NCBI RefSeq assembly: GCF_023278185.1
Contig: NZ_CP066356.1
Location: forward strand, 3,712,001-3,776,000
Reading direction: 5' to 3'
DNA: 64,000 nucleotides
Source of the DNA: Bradyrhizobium elkanii USDA 76
GTDB lineage: Bacteria > Pseudomonadota > Alphaproteobacteria > Rhizobiales > Xanthobacteraceae
Under the pieces are notes generated by a model. It did no database searches and had not been told where the DNA came from. It saw only the letters and a list, made by a program, of their open reading frames with translations. Made by a program: the position numbers and the translations under genes. Shown piece by piece: positions 35,260-46,209 of the stretch (its first letter is position 1; each line of letters opens with the position of its first letter).

Positions 35260-35608
35260 GGCTGAAGTTCCAATTCCCTTGCTGAATGAGGGCCGCCGCG
35301 CGTTGCGGCAGCCCCGATGCCTGCCTAGATAGGTAGGAGGAATCGGCAAGACAACGAGCCGTTAAGCCGCAGGCAAAACTGGCGGAATCGGCCCCTTATG
35401 ATTGGGCGGTATAAGTGCCCTCGAGGGGGCACTATCGATTGTGCCGGATGAGCCAATCGGATAGGTTGCCAACAGGCATGGTTCTTGTTCTGTTTCCAGT
35501 TGGATTACCCAGGTTCCAGGCCTCCGCGGCAGCTCCGTCGTGGGTCGTAACCCCAAGTCATCCGGAGCACCCAAATCCATGGATTTCAACAAAACACGGT
35601 ACATCCCA
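35260..35608. other. Intergenic region upstream of purC
   Basis: About 350 bases between the DUF1476 gene and purC, carrying promoters for both. A small hairpin GTGCCC...GGGCAC (35415-35432) lies about 180 bases before purC. I see no gene, repeat family or recognised riboswitch (no purine aptamer). Confidence 0.5.
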
Positions 35609-36376
35609 ATGAGCCGTCGACGCCGTATTTATGAAGGCAAGGCCAAGGTGCTTTACGAAGGCCCCGAGCCGGGAACCCTGATCCAGCACTTCAAGGACGA
35701 CGCGACCGCGTTCAACGCCAAGAAACACCAGGTGATCGAGGGCAAGGGCGTCCTCAACAACCGGATTTCGGAGTACCTGTTTCAGCACCTCAACGACATC
35801 GGGGTGCCGACCCACTTCATCCGCCGCCTCAACATGCGCGAGCAGCTGATTCGCGAGGTCGAGATCGTGCCGCTCGAGGTGGTGGTGCGGAACGTCGCCG
35901 CCGGCTCGCTGTCGCAGCGGCTCGGGATCGAGGAGGGCACCCAGCTGCCGCGCTCGATCATCGAGTTCTATTACAAGAACGACCAGCTCAACGACCCCAT
36001 GGTGTCGGAAGAGCACATCACCGCCTTCGGCTGGGCGACGCCCCAGGAGATCGACGACATCATGGCGCTGGCGATCCGCGTCAACGACTTCCTGACCGGC
36101 CTCTTCCTCGGCATCGGCATCCGCCTCGTCGACTTCAAGATGGAGTGCGGGCGGCTGTTCGAGAACGAGATGATGCGGATCATCGTTGCCGACGAGATCT
36201 CGCCGGACTCGTGCCGGCTGTGGGACATCAAGTCGAACGAGAAGCTCGACAAGGACCGTTTCCGCCGTGATTTGGGTGGCTTGCTTGAAGCCTACACCGA
36301 AGTGGCAAAACGGCTCGGCATTTTGATCGAGAACGAGCGGCCGGCCGGCAGCGGCCCGGTGCTGGTGAAGAGCTAA
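35609..36376 (+). CDS. purC: SAICAR synthetase
   Basis: 255 residues. It joins CAIR with aspartate to make SAICAR. Markers are [20 protein letters not shown] at the start, [17 protein letters not shown] (family signature), and [14 protein letters not shown] near the end. ATG 35609 is the family start; 35579 ([10 protein letters not shown]) is possible but is preceded by no better ribosome site. First of purC-purS-purQ, 15 bases before purS. Confidence 0.96.
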   Translation: MSRRRRIYEGKAKVLYEGPEPGTLIQHFKDDATAFNAKKHQVIEGKGVLNNRISEYLFQHLNDIGVPTHFIRRLNMREQLIREVEIVPLEVVVRNVAAGSLSQRLGIEEGTQLPRSIIEFYYKNDQLNDPMVSEEHITAFGWATPQEIDDIMALAIRVNDFLTGLFLGIGIRLVDFKMECGRLFENEMMRIIVADEISPDSCRLWDIKSNEKLDKDRFRRDLGGLLEAYTEVAKRLGILIENERPAGSGPVLVKS

Positions 36377-36391
36377 GCTGAAGGGGCGACC

Positions 36392-36631
36392 GTGAAGGCA
36401 CGTGTGACTGTAACATTGAAGTCGGGCATCCTCGATCCGCAGGGCAAGGCGATCGAGGGCGCGCTGAAATCGCTCGGCGTCGACGGCGTCGCCAGCGTTC
36501 GCCAGGGCAAGGTGTTCGACATCGAGCTCGCCGCGACCGACAAGGCCAAGGCGGAGGCGGCGCTGAAGGCCGCCGCCGACAAGCTGTTGGCGAATACCGT
36601 GATCGAGAACTATCGGGTCGAACTGCTCTAG
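36392..36631 (+). CDS. purS: FGAM synthase, PurS subunit
   Basis: 79 residues, the small bridging subunit of phosphoribosylformylglycinamidine synthase that joins PurQ and PurL. It has KARVTVTLKSGILDPQGKAIEGALKSLG, typical of PurS. Uses a GTG start after AAGGGGCG. Twelve bases separate it from purQ. Confidence 0.93.
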   Translation: MKARVTVTLKSGILDPQGKAIEGALKSLGVDGVASVRQGKVFDIELAATDKAKAEAALKAAADKLLANTVIENYRVELL

Positions 36632-36643
36632 GCCGCATCGCAC

Positions 36644-37345
36644 ATGAAATCAGCCGTCCTCGTCTTCCCCGGCATCAACCGCGAGCGCGACATGGCGCGC
36701 GCGCTCAAGCTCGCATCCGGCAATGAGACCGCGATGGTCTGGCATGCCGAGACCGCGCTGCCCAAAGGCACCGACCTCGTGGTGGTGCCGGGCGGCTTCT
36801 CGTATGGCGACTATCTGCGCTGCGGCGCGATCGCGGCGCGTGCGCCCGTGATGGACGCGGTGCGCGACTTCGCAGCCTCGGGCGGGCTCGTGCTCGGCGT
36901 CTGCAACGGCTTCCAGATCCTCTGCGAGTCCGGGCTGTTGCCGGGCGTGCTGATGCGCAATGCCGGGCTGAAGTTCATCTGCCGCGACGTGCATATGCGC
37001 GTCGAGCGCTCCGACACCCCGTTCACCCACGGCTACAATGCCGGCCAGGTGATCCGCGTGCCGGTGGCGCACGGCGAAGGCAATTACGAGGCGGACGAAG
37101 AGACCCTGAAGCGGCTCGAAGGCGACGGGCGGGTGCTCTACCGCTACTGCTCGCCGGAGGGCGTGGTCGACGAGGCCTCCAATCTGAACGGCGCCGCGCA
37201 TTCGATCGCCGGCATCGTCAACGAGCGCGGCAACGTGCTCGGCATGATGCCGCATCCGGAAAACCACGTCGAAGAGATCATGGGCTGCACCGACGGCCGC
37301 GGCCTGTTCGCAGGGCTGGTCCAGCAGTTCGAAAAGGCGGCGTAA
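36644..37345 (+). CDS. purQ: FGAM synthase, glutaminase subunit PurQ
   Basis: 233 residues of the class I glutamine amidotransferase fold, supplying ammonia to PurL. Nucleophile C87 in [15 protein letters not shown]; partner His/Glu in [11 protein letters not shown]. Domain complete. Purine genes in the same order occur throughout alphaproteobacteria; purL follows 5.5 kb away, after cargo. Confidence 0.96.
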   Translation: MKSAVLVFPGINRERDMARALKLASGNETAMVWHAETALPKGTDLVVVPGGFSYGDYLRCGAIAARAPVMDAVRDFAASGGLVLGVCNGFQILCESGLLPGVLMRNAGLKFICRDVHMRVERSDTPFTHGYNAGQVIRVPVAHGEGNYEADEETLKRLEGDGRVLYRYCSPEGVVDEASNLNGAAHSIAGIVNERGNVLGMMPHPENHVEEIMGCTDGRGLFAGLVQQFEKAA

Positions 37346-37350
37346 CGATC

Positions 37351-38313
37351 ATGCTGCGGCGGTGGTGCGTTGCCGCGGCTGCGGCGCTTGTGCTTGCGAC
37401 GTCGGCCTACGCCCAGGACTTCCCGAAGCGTCCGATCACGATGATCGTGCCGTTCGCGGCAGGCGGCACCTCCGACGTCATCGCCCGCGCAGTCGCCGAC
37501 CAGATGGGCGCTGCGCTCGGCCAGACCATCATCATCGAGAATGTCGGCGGCGCCGGCGGCTCGACCGCACTCGCTCGCGCGGCGCGCGCCGAGCCGGACG
37601 GCTACACTATCGCGATCGGCAATGCCGGCACCAACGCCGCGACCTACACGATCTATCCGAAGCTGCCGTTCACGCCTGACTCCTTCGCGCCGGTCGCCGT
37701 GGTCGCCAAGACCTTCGGCATCGTCGCGCTGCGCAAGGATTTTCCGGCCAAGGATCTCAAGGAATTCATCGACTACGCCAGGAAGAATCCGGGCAAGGTC
37801 AATCTCGGCCATGCCGGCGTCGGCTCCTCGAATTACCTGATCTGCAAGAGTTTTGTTCATGCCGCCGGCATCGACGTGCAATTGGTCGGCTATCGCGGCG
37901 CGGCGCTTGCGCTGACGGATGCGATCGGCAGCCAGATCGACGGCGTCTGCGATGCCGCGGCCTCGGTGTCGCAGGCGATCGACGACAGACTGGTGAAAGC
38001 GGTCGTGGTCGGCTCGACGGTACGCCTTGCGTCGTTGCCCGAACTGCCGACCTCGGCCGAGGCCGGACTGCCCGAGTTCGAGGCGCAAGGCTGGAACGGG
38101 CTGTTCGCGCCGAGGGGCACTCCGCCCGAGATCATCGCCAAGCTCAACGCCGCCGCGCGCGCCGCGGTCGCGAGCGAGGCGGTGAAGAAGCGCTTCGCCG
38201 ACCTGTCGACCGTCGCGCCCGACGCCAATGAGCTCGCGCCCGAGGTGCTGCAGCAGCTGGTGACTCGTGACGTCGCGAAATACCGCACGCTGCTGGCGGA
38301 CGACAAGAAGTAG
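37351..38313 (+). CDS. Bug/TctC-type tripartite tricarboxylate substrate-binding protein
   Basis: 320 residues with a signal peptide (LRRWCVAAAAALVLATSAYAQ). The mature part has DFPKRPITMIVPFAAGGTSDVIARAVADQM and ENVGGAGGSTA, the clear Bug-family opening. Such proteins bind carboxylates and related solutes for TctAB-type carriers; no tctA or tctB is nearby. It follows purQ by only five bases and may be read from the purine promoter. The context is odd: an exported solute binder in a nucleotide-synthesis unit. Confidence 0.9.
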   Translation: MLRRWCVAAAAALVLATSAYAQDFPKRPITMIVPFAAGGTSDVIARAVADQMGAALGQTIIIENVGGAGGSTALARAARAEPDGYTIAIGNAGTNAATYTIYPKLPFTPDSFAPVAVVAKTFGIVALRKDFPAKDLKEFIDYARKNPGKVNLGHAGVGSSNYLICKSFVHAAGIDVQLVGYRGAALALTDAIGSQIDGVCDAAASVSQAIDDRLVKAVVVGSTVRLASLPELPTSAEAGLPEFEAQGWNGLFAPRGTPPEIIAKLNAAARAAVASEAVKKRFADLSTVAPDANELAPEVLQQLVTRDVAKYRTLLADDKK

Positions 38314-38387
38314 CGGCTTCGCGGCGCGGCCGGACGCGCGCAGCAGAAGCGGCTGTCGGCTTGAGCTGCGATAGATGTATGTGACTC

Positions 38388-38470
38388 GTCATTGCGAGCG
38401 GAGCGAAGCAATCCATCGTTCCGCAAGTGGAGATATGGATTGCTTCGTCGCTGTCGCTCCTCCCAATGAC
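38388..38470. repeat. Dispersed palindromic repeat, family D
   Basis: GTCATTGCGAGCGGAGCGAAGCAATCCA at the left, with TGGATTGCTTCG and CTCCCAATGAC at the right as an inverted partner. Similar sequences are abundant in Bradyrhizobium intergenic space. It lies between two convergent genes and may help end both transcripts. Confidence 0.78.
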
Positions 38471-38499
38471 GTCGACGGGCTGTGTACAAGTACCCGCTT

Positions 38500-39423
38500 C
38501 TACAGCTTGCGCAGCCAGCGCTTGACCGCTTCGGCGGGCACCGTCATCGCGGCGACGCCGGCCATGACAAGCAACAGGCCGAGCGCGAGATTCGACGGCA
38601 CGGATTCCCCGAGCAGGATCACCGACAGCGCGACGCCGATCGGAATGCGAAGATAACCTTGCGCATTCGTCGTCAGCGTGCCGAGCCGCGTCAGGCACAT
38701 GTAGAACAGCATCAGGCCGAACGCGCTGGAGAAGATGCCCATCACGACGGTGGCGACCAGCGCTTGCGGCGTCGGGTGCAGGGTCCAGGGATGGTCGACG
38801 ATCAGGGCGACCGGCAGCAGCACGGTGCCGCCGAACAACAGCGAGCCCGCGGCGACCACCATCGGATCGTAATCCGACAGCCGAAGTCCGAAGATCGTGG
38901 CGCAGGCGAACGAGACGGTGGCGAGCAGGATCGCGATCTCGGCGAAGATCTCCTTGCCGAAGCCCGAGAGCGCGTCGAGGCCGATGATCGCGACCGTGCC
39001 GGCGAGGCCGAGGATCGCGCCGAGCAGCTTGAGCAGCGAGGCCGGCTCGTGCCGCGTGATCGCCCAGGTGATCAGGAAGGCGAAGATCGGCGTCGTCGAG
39101 GCCAGCACCACGGTGTTGGACGCCGGTACGTAGAGCTGCGCCCAGGTGATCACCAAAAAAGGGATCGTGGAGTTGATGGTCTGCTGGAAGGCGAACAGCT
39201 TCCAGGCCTTGATGTCGGTCGGGATGCGGATGCCGCGAACGCGCAGCACGATGAGCAGGAAGGCGGCCGCCACCAGCGAGCGCGCGGAAATGAAGGTGAC
39301 CGGCGGGATCGAGCCGAGCCCGATCTTGGTCAGCGGGTAGGTGGAGCTCCAGCAGCAGGCCAGCGCCAGCAGCAGCGCATAGTCGCGCCAGCCGCGCGCG
39401 CCCGGCGCCGACGGAGCGGGCAT
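38500..39423 (-). CDS. DMT-superfamily (EamA) transporter
   Basis: 307 residues with about ten membrane helices in two EamA halves (ACCWSSTYPLTKIGLGSIPPVTFISARSLVAA and the repeat around GSLLFGGTVLLPVAL). Such carriers export metabolites or amino acids. I chose ATG 39423 because an in-frame ATG at 39468 would lie within the end of a family A repeat; with 39468 the protein has 15 more residues, and a GGAG sequence precedes it. The start is therefore uncertain. Confidence 0.82.
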   Translation of the reverse strand: MPAPSAPGARGWRDYALLLALACCWSSTYPLTKIGLGSIPPVTFISARSLVAAAFLLIVLRVRGIRIPTDIKAWKLFAFQQTINSTIPFLVITWAQLYVPASNTVVLASTTPIFAFLITWAITRHEPASLLKLLGAILGLAGTVAIIGLDALSGFGKEIFAEIAILLATVSFACATIFGLRLSDYDPMVVAAGSLLFGGTVLLPVALIVDHPWTLHPTPQALVATVVMGIFSSAFGLMLFYMCLTRLGTLTTNAQGYLRIPIGVALSVILLGESVPSNLALGLLLVMAGVAAMTVPAEAVKRWLRKL

Positions 39424-39463
39424 TCTCGCGGGAGCCGTCACGCCCGTCCTGGCTCTTGGTCTG

Positions 39464-39538
39464 AGCATGATCTCCGCGTCAACGCGTTCCGCGTTTGTCG
39501 CGAGAGAAAGCCGCTTCGAACTTTTCCGGATGATTCTC
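39464..39538 (-). repeat. Dispersed repeat, family A, copy 3
   Basis: On the plus strand it reads GAGCATGATCTCCGCG, then CGTTCCGCGTTTGTCGCGAGAGAAAGCCG and CTTTTCCGGATGATTCTC. It is oriented opposite to copies 1 and 2 and slightly degenerate at its right end. The rest of the gap to 39723 has no gene; the next gene downstream converges on its far side. Confidence 0.8.
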
Positions 39539-39723
39539 TGACTGTGCTCTGCGGCACCTTGATTGGCTCCCTTCGCGCATTGGCGCGCGATGGAGCGAAT
39601 GTAGCTTGGCGATGGGACGAAAGGCTAGGGGCGACGGATCAGGCGCGCAATCCCGAGCCGGATTTGTGCAAGCTGGAAAAAGCGACGGACGCGGTCTGGC
39701 GTCCGTCGCGCGGAATTTAAATC

Positions 39724-41958
39724 CTAGCGCAGGACCTGGCCCAGCACCTCACCGTCGACCTGATGCGGTGCCGAGCCGAGGATCCGCATGATGGTCGGCG
39801 CCACGTCGATATTGCGCATGTGCCGGACCACGGTGTCCTTGCGGATCTGCGGCCCCGCGGCGATGAACGTCGCGCTCATCACCGGAAGCTCGGGGTCGTG
39901 ACCGTGGGCGCCATAGAAGTTCGGCATCGACAGCATGGTGGTTGCCGCGTTGAACGGCGCGTCGCCCTGGCGCGCGACGCCGGGGTTCTGGATGCCGTCG
40001 AAATTGTAGCCGGGCGCCATCAGCGCGAACACGTCGCCATAGTCCTGGCCGATGGTCTTGCTGATGCATTGTCCGGTTCCGGCGTCGCATTGCAGCGGCC
40101 GGGTCTCGACGACGGTGAAGATGCGCTGGTCCTTGAGTGAGTAGTTGAAGCGGGCATTGGGGTCGACCGCGTTCTTCACCGCGTCCGTGATCTGCGCCAC
40201 CAGTGTGCGGTAGGTCGCGAGATCGACGGTGCCGCTGAGCTCGCGGTTCTGCAGGTTGATGTAGATGTCGGCGGCGGGGCCGGACGTGCGGATCCCGACC
40301 TTGCTGGTGTCGATACCGGCGTTGCGCAGGATGTTGGTGAGATTGACCGAGGTGTGGAACGGCGCGAAGCCGTGGTCCGACACCACGATCACGTTGCTGT
40401 CGCGGCCCGCCGCGTCGGCGATCTGCTTCACCGCTCTGTCGGCCGTCTGGTAGGCGAAACGGATGTAGGACGCGTAGCGCTTGACCTTGGCGGCATCCTG
40501 GTTGGCGCCGATCGAATTCGGGTCGGTCGGGTTGGTGCCCTGGCGGGGATCGGTGAGCAGGAACTGGTGCTCGGAGCCGTCGGGCTGCTCGATATAGACC
40601 ATGACGAGGTCGGCGTCCGGATGGGTCTTGATCGCGCGCTCGCCGATATTGGCCTGGTAGCGCACGAAGGTCTTCACCATGTCCTCGAACATCGTCTCGA
40701 TCTCGACGTCGGGGAAATTGGTGAAGCCCGGGCTCAGGCGCTCCGGAATGCGGAAGTCGGCCTGCGGACGCCAGAACCCGATGTTGTTGTTGATGTCGTC
40801 GACGTCGGCGAGAACCGGCGTGTTGCGCGGGATGTAGTTGGCGCCGTAGCGGGCGAAGCGTACTATCGAGAGATCGGGAGACAGCGCAGAGACGAAGTAC
40901 GCGGCACCAACCTTCGCCCCGCTGCCTTCGAAGAAGAACGGTGCGTTCTCGCCGCCAAACTTGACATAGGCCGGCCCGGTCGACGGCGCGTGGAACGGGC
41001 CTGCGGTGATGCCGCGGTTGGCATCGAAGAACACCAGCGTGTCGTAGTTCACCTTGCGATCGTTGGTGGTGTCGATCGCGGCCACGCGGATCGAATATTT
41101 GATGTCGAGCGTCGAGGCGTTGGTGCAGGTCGCGGTTGCCGCGGCGGAGCAGGAGAACGTCTCGATCGGTGCCGAGGTCACCAGCACCGGGCTGAATGAG
41201 AAATGGCCGGCAGCCTGCAGCGCCGCCACGATGCTCGGGTCGGCCGTGAAGTCGCCTCGCGACAGCGAGAAGCCCTGGGCCCCGATGCCGCCGAACGCGC
41301 CGAACGGGACCGTGAAGTCGGTGATGCGGGTCGGCTGGGCCGGCTGCACCACGGTCTTGTTGATGGAGATGTCGGCGCCGTCGCCGCCGGGCCAGGTCGC
41401 CGTGACAACCTTCTTGCCCTGCTGGCGCAGCTGCACCCACAACGGCACCGCCGTCGGATGCGGCGATGGCCCGAGCGGGTTCTCGCTGTAGCCGCCGATC
41501 GGCGCCGCAAAGCCGCTGATGCTGCCGGAGATCGGCCCGACGATCGGCTCGAACGTGTTCGAGGGGATGTCGTTGTGGACCGCCGTCGAACCGGTCGCGA
41601 TCGCGATATGCGACACCGCGGTGAGCGACGGTGACGCCGTCACGTTCTGCAACGCCACCGCGCCGCGCCGGCTGAGCCGGGCGAGGCCGCCGTCGCGCGG
41701 CAGCACGCCTTCCTCGATGAATTTCTGGATGAAATCTGGCTTGGCACCGTCGAGCGAGATCATCACCACGCGCGGCTTGCGGCCATGATGACCACCGTCA
41801 TGGTCCTGATCCTGATCGGCATCGTGACCGCGAGAATCGCCGAAGCCACGATCGCCATTGTCGCCGTCTTGACCGGCGCGTGCCGCAGTTGCAGTCCATG
41901 CCAGCGACGCGACAAGCGACATCGCCGATGTGACGGAAACGAAAGTCTTCAATTTCAT
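39724..41958 (-). CDS. Secreted alkaline-phosphatase-superfamily phosphodiesterase-like protein
   Basis: 744 residues. A signal peptide (KTFVSVTSAMSLVASLAWTATAARA) is followed by a 30-residue Asp/His/Gly-rich linker (31-60, such as DQDQDHDGGHHG), then a nucleotide pyrophosphatase/phosphodiesterase-like domain: metal-binding D70 (MISLDG), the candidate nucleophile T113 (SPSLTAVSH), VVSDHGFAPF and a C-terminal NIDVAPTIMRILG with H-DPELP. The family hydrolyses phosphodiesters or phosphate esters in the periplasm or outside. The Asp/His-rich linker could bind metal ions. Substrate unknown. Monocistronic. Confidence 0.85.
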   Translation of the reverse strand: MKLKTFVSVTSAMSLVASLAWTATAARAGQDGDNGDRGFGDSRGHDADQDQDHDGGHHGRKPRVVMISLDGAKPDFIQKFIEEGVLPRDGGLARLSRRGAVALQNVTASPSLTAVSHIAIATGSTAVHNDIPSNTFEPIVGPISGSISGFAAPIGGYSENPLGPSPHPTAVPLWVQLRQQGKKVVTATWPGGDGADISINKTVVQPAQPTRITDFTVPFGAFGGIGAQGFSLSRGDFTADPSIVAALQAAGHFSFSPVLVTSAPIETFSCSAAATATCTNASTLDIKYSIRVAAIDTTNDRKVNYDTLVFFDANRGITAGPFHAPSTGPAYVKFGGENAPFFFEGSGAKVGAAYFVSALSPDLSIVRFARYGANYIPRNTPVLADVDDINNNIGFWRPQADFRIPERLSPGFTNFPDVEIETMFEDMVKTFVRYQANIGERAIKTHPDADLVMVYIEQPDGSEHQFLLTDPRQGTNPTDPNSIGANQDAAKVKRYASYIRFAYQTADRAVKQIADAAGRDSNVIVVSDHGFAPFHTSVNLTNILRNAGIDTSKVGIRTSGPAADIYINLQNRELSGTVDLATYRTLVAQITDAVKNAVDPNARFNYSLKDQRIFTVVETRPLQCDAGTGQCISKTIGQDYGDVFALMAPGYNFDGIQNPGVARQGDAPFNAATTMLSMPNFYGAHGHDPELPVMSATFIAAGPQIRKDTVVRHMRNIDVAPTIMRILGSAPHQVDGEVLGQVLR

Positions 41959-42209
41959 GAGGATGCCCCAACATCGCTGCGCGAACGCACAAACGGAAAC
42001 CGTTCAGCAATCTTCGAGGGCTTGCCTGACGCGCATGTGACGCGCGCGCGACGACGCAACGACAGTGCGTCGATGCGTCACAACGGCAGTTCGTATTGCC
42101 TCACGCGAAGAACGTGCGTGAACACAACGCGCTACGGCCGCGCTTTCGATTCAAATTTGTGCCGATGTAACAGCTGGACGACGGCGTGCGTCCACAGACG
42201 TCACACGCT

Positions 42210-42689
42210 TTACGCCGTTGCCTGCGGCGCCGCCCTGCGCTTCACCCGCTTGATGGTGCCGGAGAAGGAGAACAGCGGCCGCTCCGCCGATGTCAGCATG
42301 CCCCGCACGAAGATCAGCGACATGCCGGCACGGGTGACCTCGCCGGTGCACTCGATCAGATCGCCCTCGCGGGCGGCGTCGAGGAATTCCGAGGCGAACG
42401 ATACCGTGACGCCGGGGCCCTGGAGCACCGAGCCGGCGAGCGCGAACAGGCAGTAATCGGCGAAGGTCATGAAGCAGCCGCCATGGACGTTACCGGAGCC
42501 GTTGAGGTGCTTCTTGCCGACCCGGAACGCGCAGGTGATGCGGCCGTTCTCGTCCATGCGGTGGTAGAACGGCCCGGTATGGGTCTCGAAATTGTCCCGG
42601 GTCCAGGTTCGCCAGCCGGCGAATTCGCCCTCGGTTTCGACGTGCAGGTCGGGGCGGCGGTTGAATGCGGTTTTGGCGAGCTCGTTCAC
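42210..42689 (-). CDS. PaaI-family thioesterase
   Basis: 159-residue hot-dog protein. The catalytic region is NGSGNVHGGCFMTFADYCLFAL, the H-G-G-x-x-x-x-x-x-D pattern of PaaI-type thioesterases. A C-terminal basic stretch (KRVKRRAA) is present. Acyl-CoA substrate not predictable. It diverges from purL, 184 bases away; the shared region holds the 12-base tandem repeats. Confidence 0.85.
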   Translation of the reverse strand: MNELAKTAFNRRPDLHVETEGEFAGWRTWTRDNFETHTGPFYHRMDENGRITCAFRVGKKHLNGSGNVHGGCFMTFADYCLFALAGSVLQGPGVTVSFASEFLDAAREGDLIECTGEVTRAGMSLIFVRGMLTSAERPLFSFSGTIKRVKRRAAPQATA

Positions 42690-42745
42690 GAAATATGGCC
42701 TTCAATTATCGGGTTCGGGTCCTTAAATCCGATCCATCCCCGTTG

Positions 42746-42781
42746 TGCAAATCCGGATGTAAATCCAAGTGCAAATCCCGG
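42746..42781. repeat. Three tandem 12-base repeats before purL
   Basis: TGCAAATCCGGA, TGTAAATCCAAG, TGCAAATCCCGG follow one another without a gap; the TGnAAATCC core is constant. The array ends 92 bases before the purL start, in the divergent region shared with the thioesterase gene. Confidence 0.75.
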
Positions 42782-42873
42782 GCCGCGGCCAGCTGCCGCA
42801 AAGCTCTGGACAGGCCGGAAATGGGCCCTAAAAGGCCTTTTCGCCCCCGTTCGATCTACCTATTAAGGGTCCC

Positions 42874-45105
<2,232 letters not shown>

Positions 45106-45149
45106 TCCGAGCGAATCGGGCGCTGCGGCGCATAGCAAAGATCTCAATG

Positions 45150-45182
45150 GCGCGATGAACCCTTCATCGCGCTATTTCTTTT
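45150..45182 (+). terminator. Rho-independent terminator after purL
   Basis: Perfect 10-base arms GCGCGATGAA/TTCATCGCGC (45150-45159 and 45163-45172) with a CCC loop, followed by TATTTCTTTT. Strong on the plus strand. Confidence 0.93.
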
Positions 45183-45205
45183 CCGGGCATGATCCGGATC
45201 AGGCC

Positions 45206-45466
45206 TTACGTCGCGCCGCGGACCGCGCGCCAGGCAAAGATGATGATGCAGGCGCCGATGAAGCCGGCGACGAGATAGCTGAGCCAGCCTCCGCCGAGCG
45301 ACACGCCGAGCAGACCCAACAGCCAGTTCGCCAGCGCGGCGCCGACGATGCCGAGGATGATGTTCATGAAGATGCCGGTTCCGGACTTCATGAACATCTC
45401 GGCGAGCCAGCCCGCCAGCCCGCCGACGATGATGGCGGCGATCCATCCAACTTGTGGGTCGTTCAT
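45206..45466 (-). CDS. GlsB/YeaQ/YmgE-family membrane protein
   Basis: 86 residues, three hydrophobic helices with small residues (WIAAIIVGGLAGWLAEMFM, GIFMNIILGIVGAALANWLLGLLG, SYLVAGFIGACIIIFAW), the transglycosylase-associated/stress-response type. Function unknown; expression often responds to stress. ATG 45466 follows GGGAG. A longer frame upstream belongs to a shadow. Downstream of soxR on the same strand, 107 bases apart. Confidence 0.88.
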   Translation of the reverse strand: MNDPQVGWIAAIIVGGLAGWLAEMFMKSGTGIFMNIILGIVGAALANWLLGLLGVSLGGGWLSYLVAGFIGACIIIFAWRAVRGAT

Positions 45467-45573
45467 CTCAGGACTCCCTAGGGTCAAGCAGTCCGGCCAG
45501 CATACCCGAGAATCACCTGGCGGGATGTGACCAAAGGCAGGTTGTGCGCAACTTGTCGGCCGCGAAAATGCCG

Positions 45574-46050
45574 TCAGCCCTGCCGCTTGCGTCGCGCCCG
45601 GCGTTCGGCCGCGGTGATCAGGATGCGCGGGCCCGGCCCCTGGGCGCCGAGCTTGTCGTCGCAATTGCGCAGCGGGCAGTCGGTCACCGACAGGCAGCCG
45701 CAGCCGATGCAGTTGAACAGCTTGTCGCGGAGGTCGGTGAGATCGTTGATGCGCTGCTCCAGCGTCTCGGTCCAGGCGCGCATCGCGCGCTCCCATTCGC
45801 GCACGGTCGGCGCGCGATCGAGCGGGATCGCGGCGAAGGTCTGCCTGATCTCGTCCAGCGGGATCCCGGCGCGCTGCGCGATCCTGATCACCGCGATCCG
45901 CCGCAGCACGCCGCGCATGTAGCGGCGCTGGTTGCCGCCGGTGCGCCGGCTCGCGATCAGCCCTTTGCTCTCGTAGAAGTGAAGGGTGGAGACGGCAAGT
46001 CCGCTGCGCCGCGCCACCTCGCCAACTGAAAGCTCCTGCGCAAGCGTCAT
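45574..46050 (-). CDS. soxR: Redox-sensitive transcriptional activator SoxR
   Basis: 158 residues of the MerR family. The N-terminal wing SVGEVARRSGLAVSTLHFYESKGLI binds DNA; the C-terminal [2Fe-2S] cluster Cys are C114, C117, C119, C125 (CX2CXCX5C), the exact SoxR pattern. SoxR senses redox-active compounds by oxidising the cluster. ATG 46050 gives the usual N-terminus; 46092 would add unmatched residues. Divergent from an RND efflux pair with a SoxR box in between, so it most likely controls that pump, as SoxR does in many non-enteric bacteria. Confidence 0.95.
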   Translation of the reverse strand: MTLAQELSVGEVARRSGLAVSTLHFYESKGLIASRRTGGNQRRYMRGVLRRIAVIRIAQRAGIPLDEIRQTFAAIPLDRAPTVREWERAMRAWTETLEQRINDLTDLRDKLFNCIGCGCLSVTDCPLRNCDDKLGAQGPGPRILITAAERRARRKRQG

Positions 46051-46057
46051 TGCAAAT

Positions 46058-46099
46058 CCTGGATTAGAAGTCCTGTATTGGAAGTCGTGCATTAGAAGA
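46058..46099. repeat. Three 14-base tandem repeats in the soxR leader
   Basis: CCTGGATTAGAAGT, CCTGTATTGGAAGT, CGTGCATTAGAAGA are contiguous with exact 14-base period. They lie between the soxR start and the SoxR box, within the soxR promoter region. Confidence 0.7.
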
Positions 46100-46116
46100 C
46101 TTGCAAGCTGCCAGCC

Positions 46117-46147
46117 TTGACCTCAACCATACTTGAGGTTCTATATC
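46117..46147 (+). promoter_or_regulatory. SoxR-regulated promoter with SoxR box
   Basis: The 18-base dyad CCTCAACCATACTTGAGG (46121-46138) matches the known SoxR box CCTCAAG-n4-CTTGAGG in all but two bases. It sits between a -35 TTGACC (46117-46122) and a -10 TATATC (46142-46147) with a 19-base spacer, the long spacer typical of SoxR/MerR promoters. Direction is toward the RND adaptor gene. Confidence 0.88.
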
Positions 46148-46209
46148 AGTTGCGGGCTTGCAGGGGCAAGCTTCCGGCCGACACGCCGGGGTTCGTTCTT
46201 GGAAGCGAT

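Noticed and set aside
35415..35432. Purine riboswitch before purC
   Set aside because: Only a small hairpin; the purine aptamer's conserved junction is missing, and such switches are rare in alphaproteobacteria.
38482..39720. A 412-residue plus-strand frame over the DMT transporter
   Set aside because: Highly charged, low-complexity shadow; the opposite strand has ten clear membrane helices.
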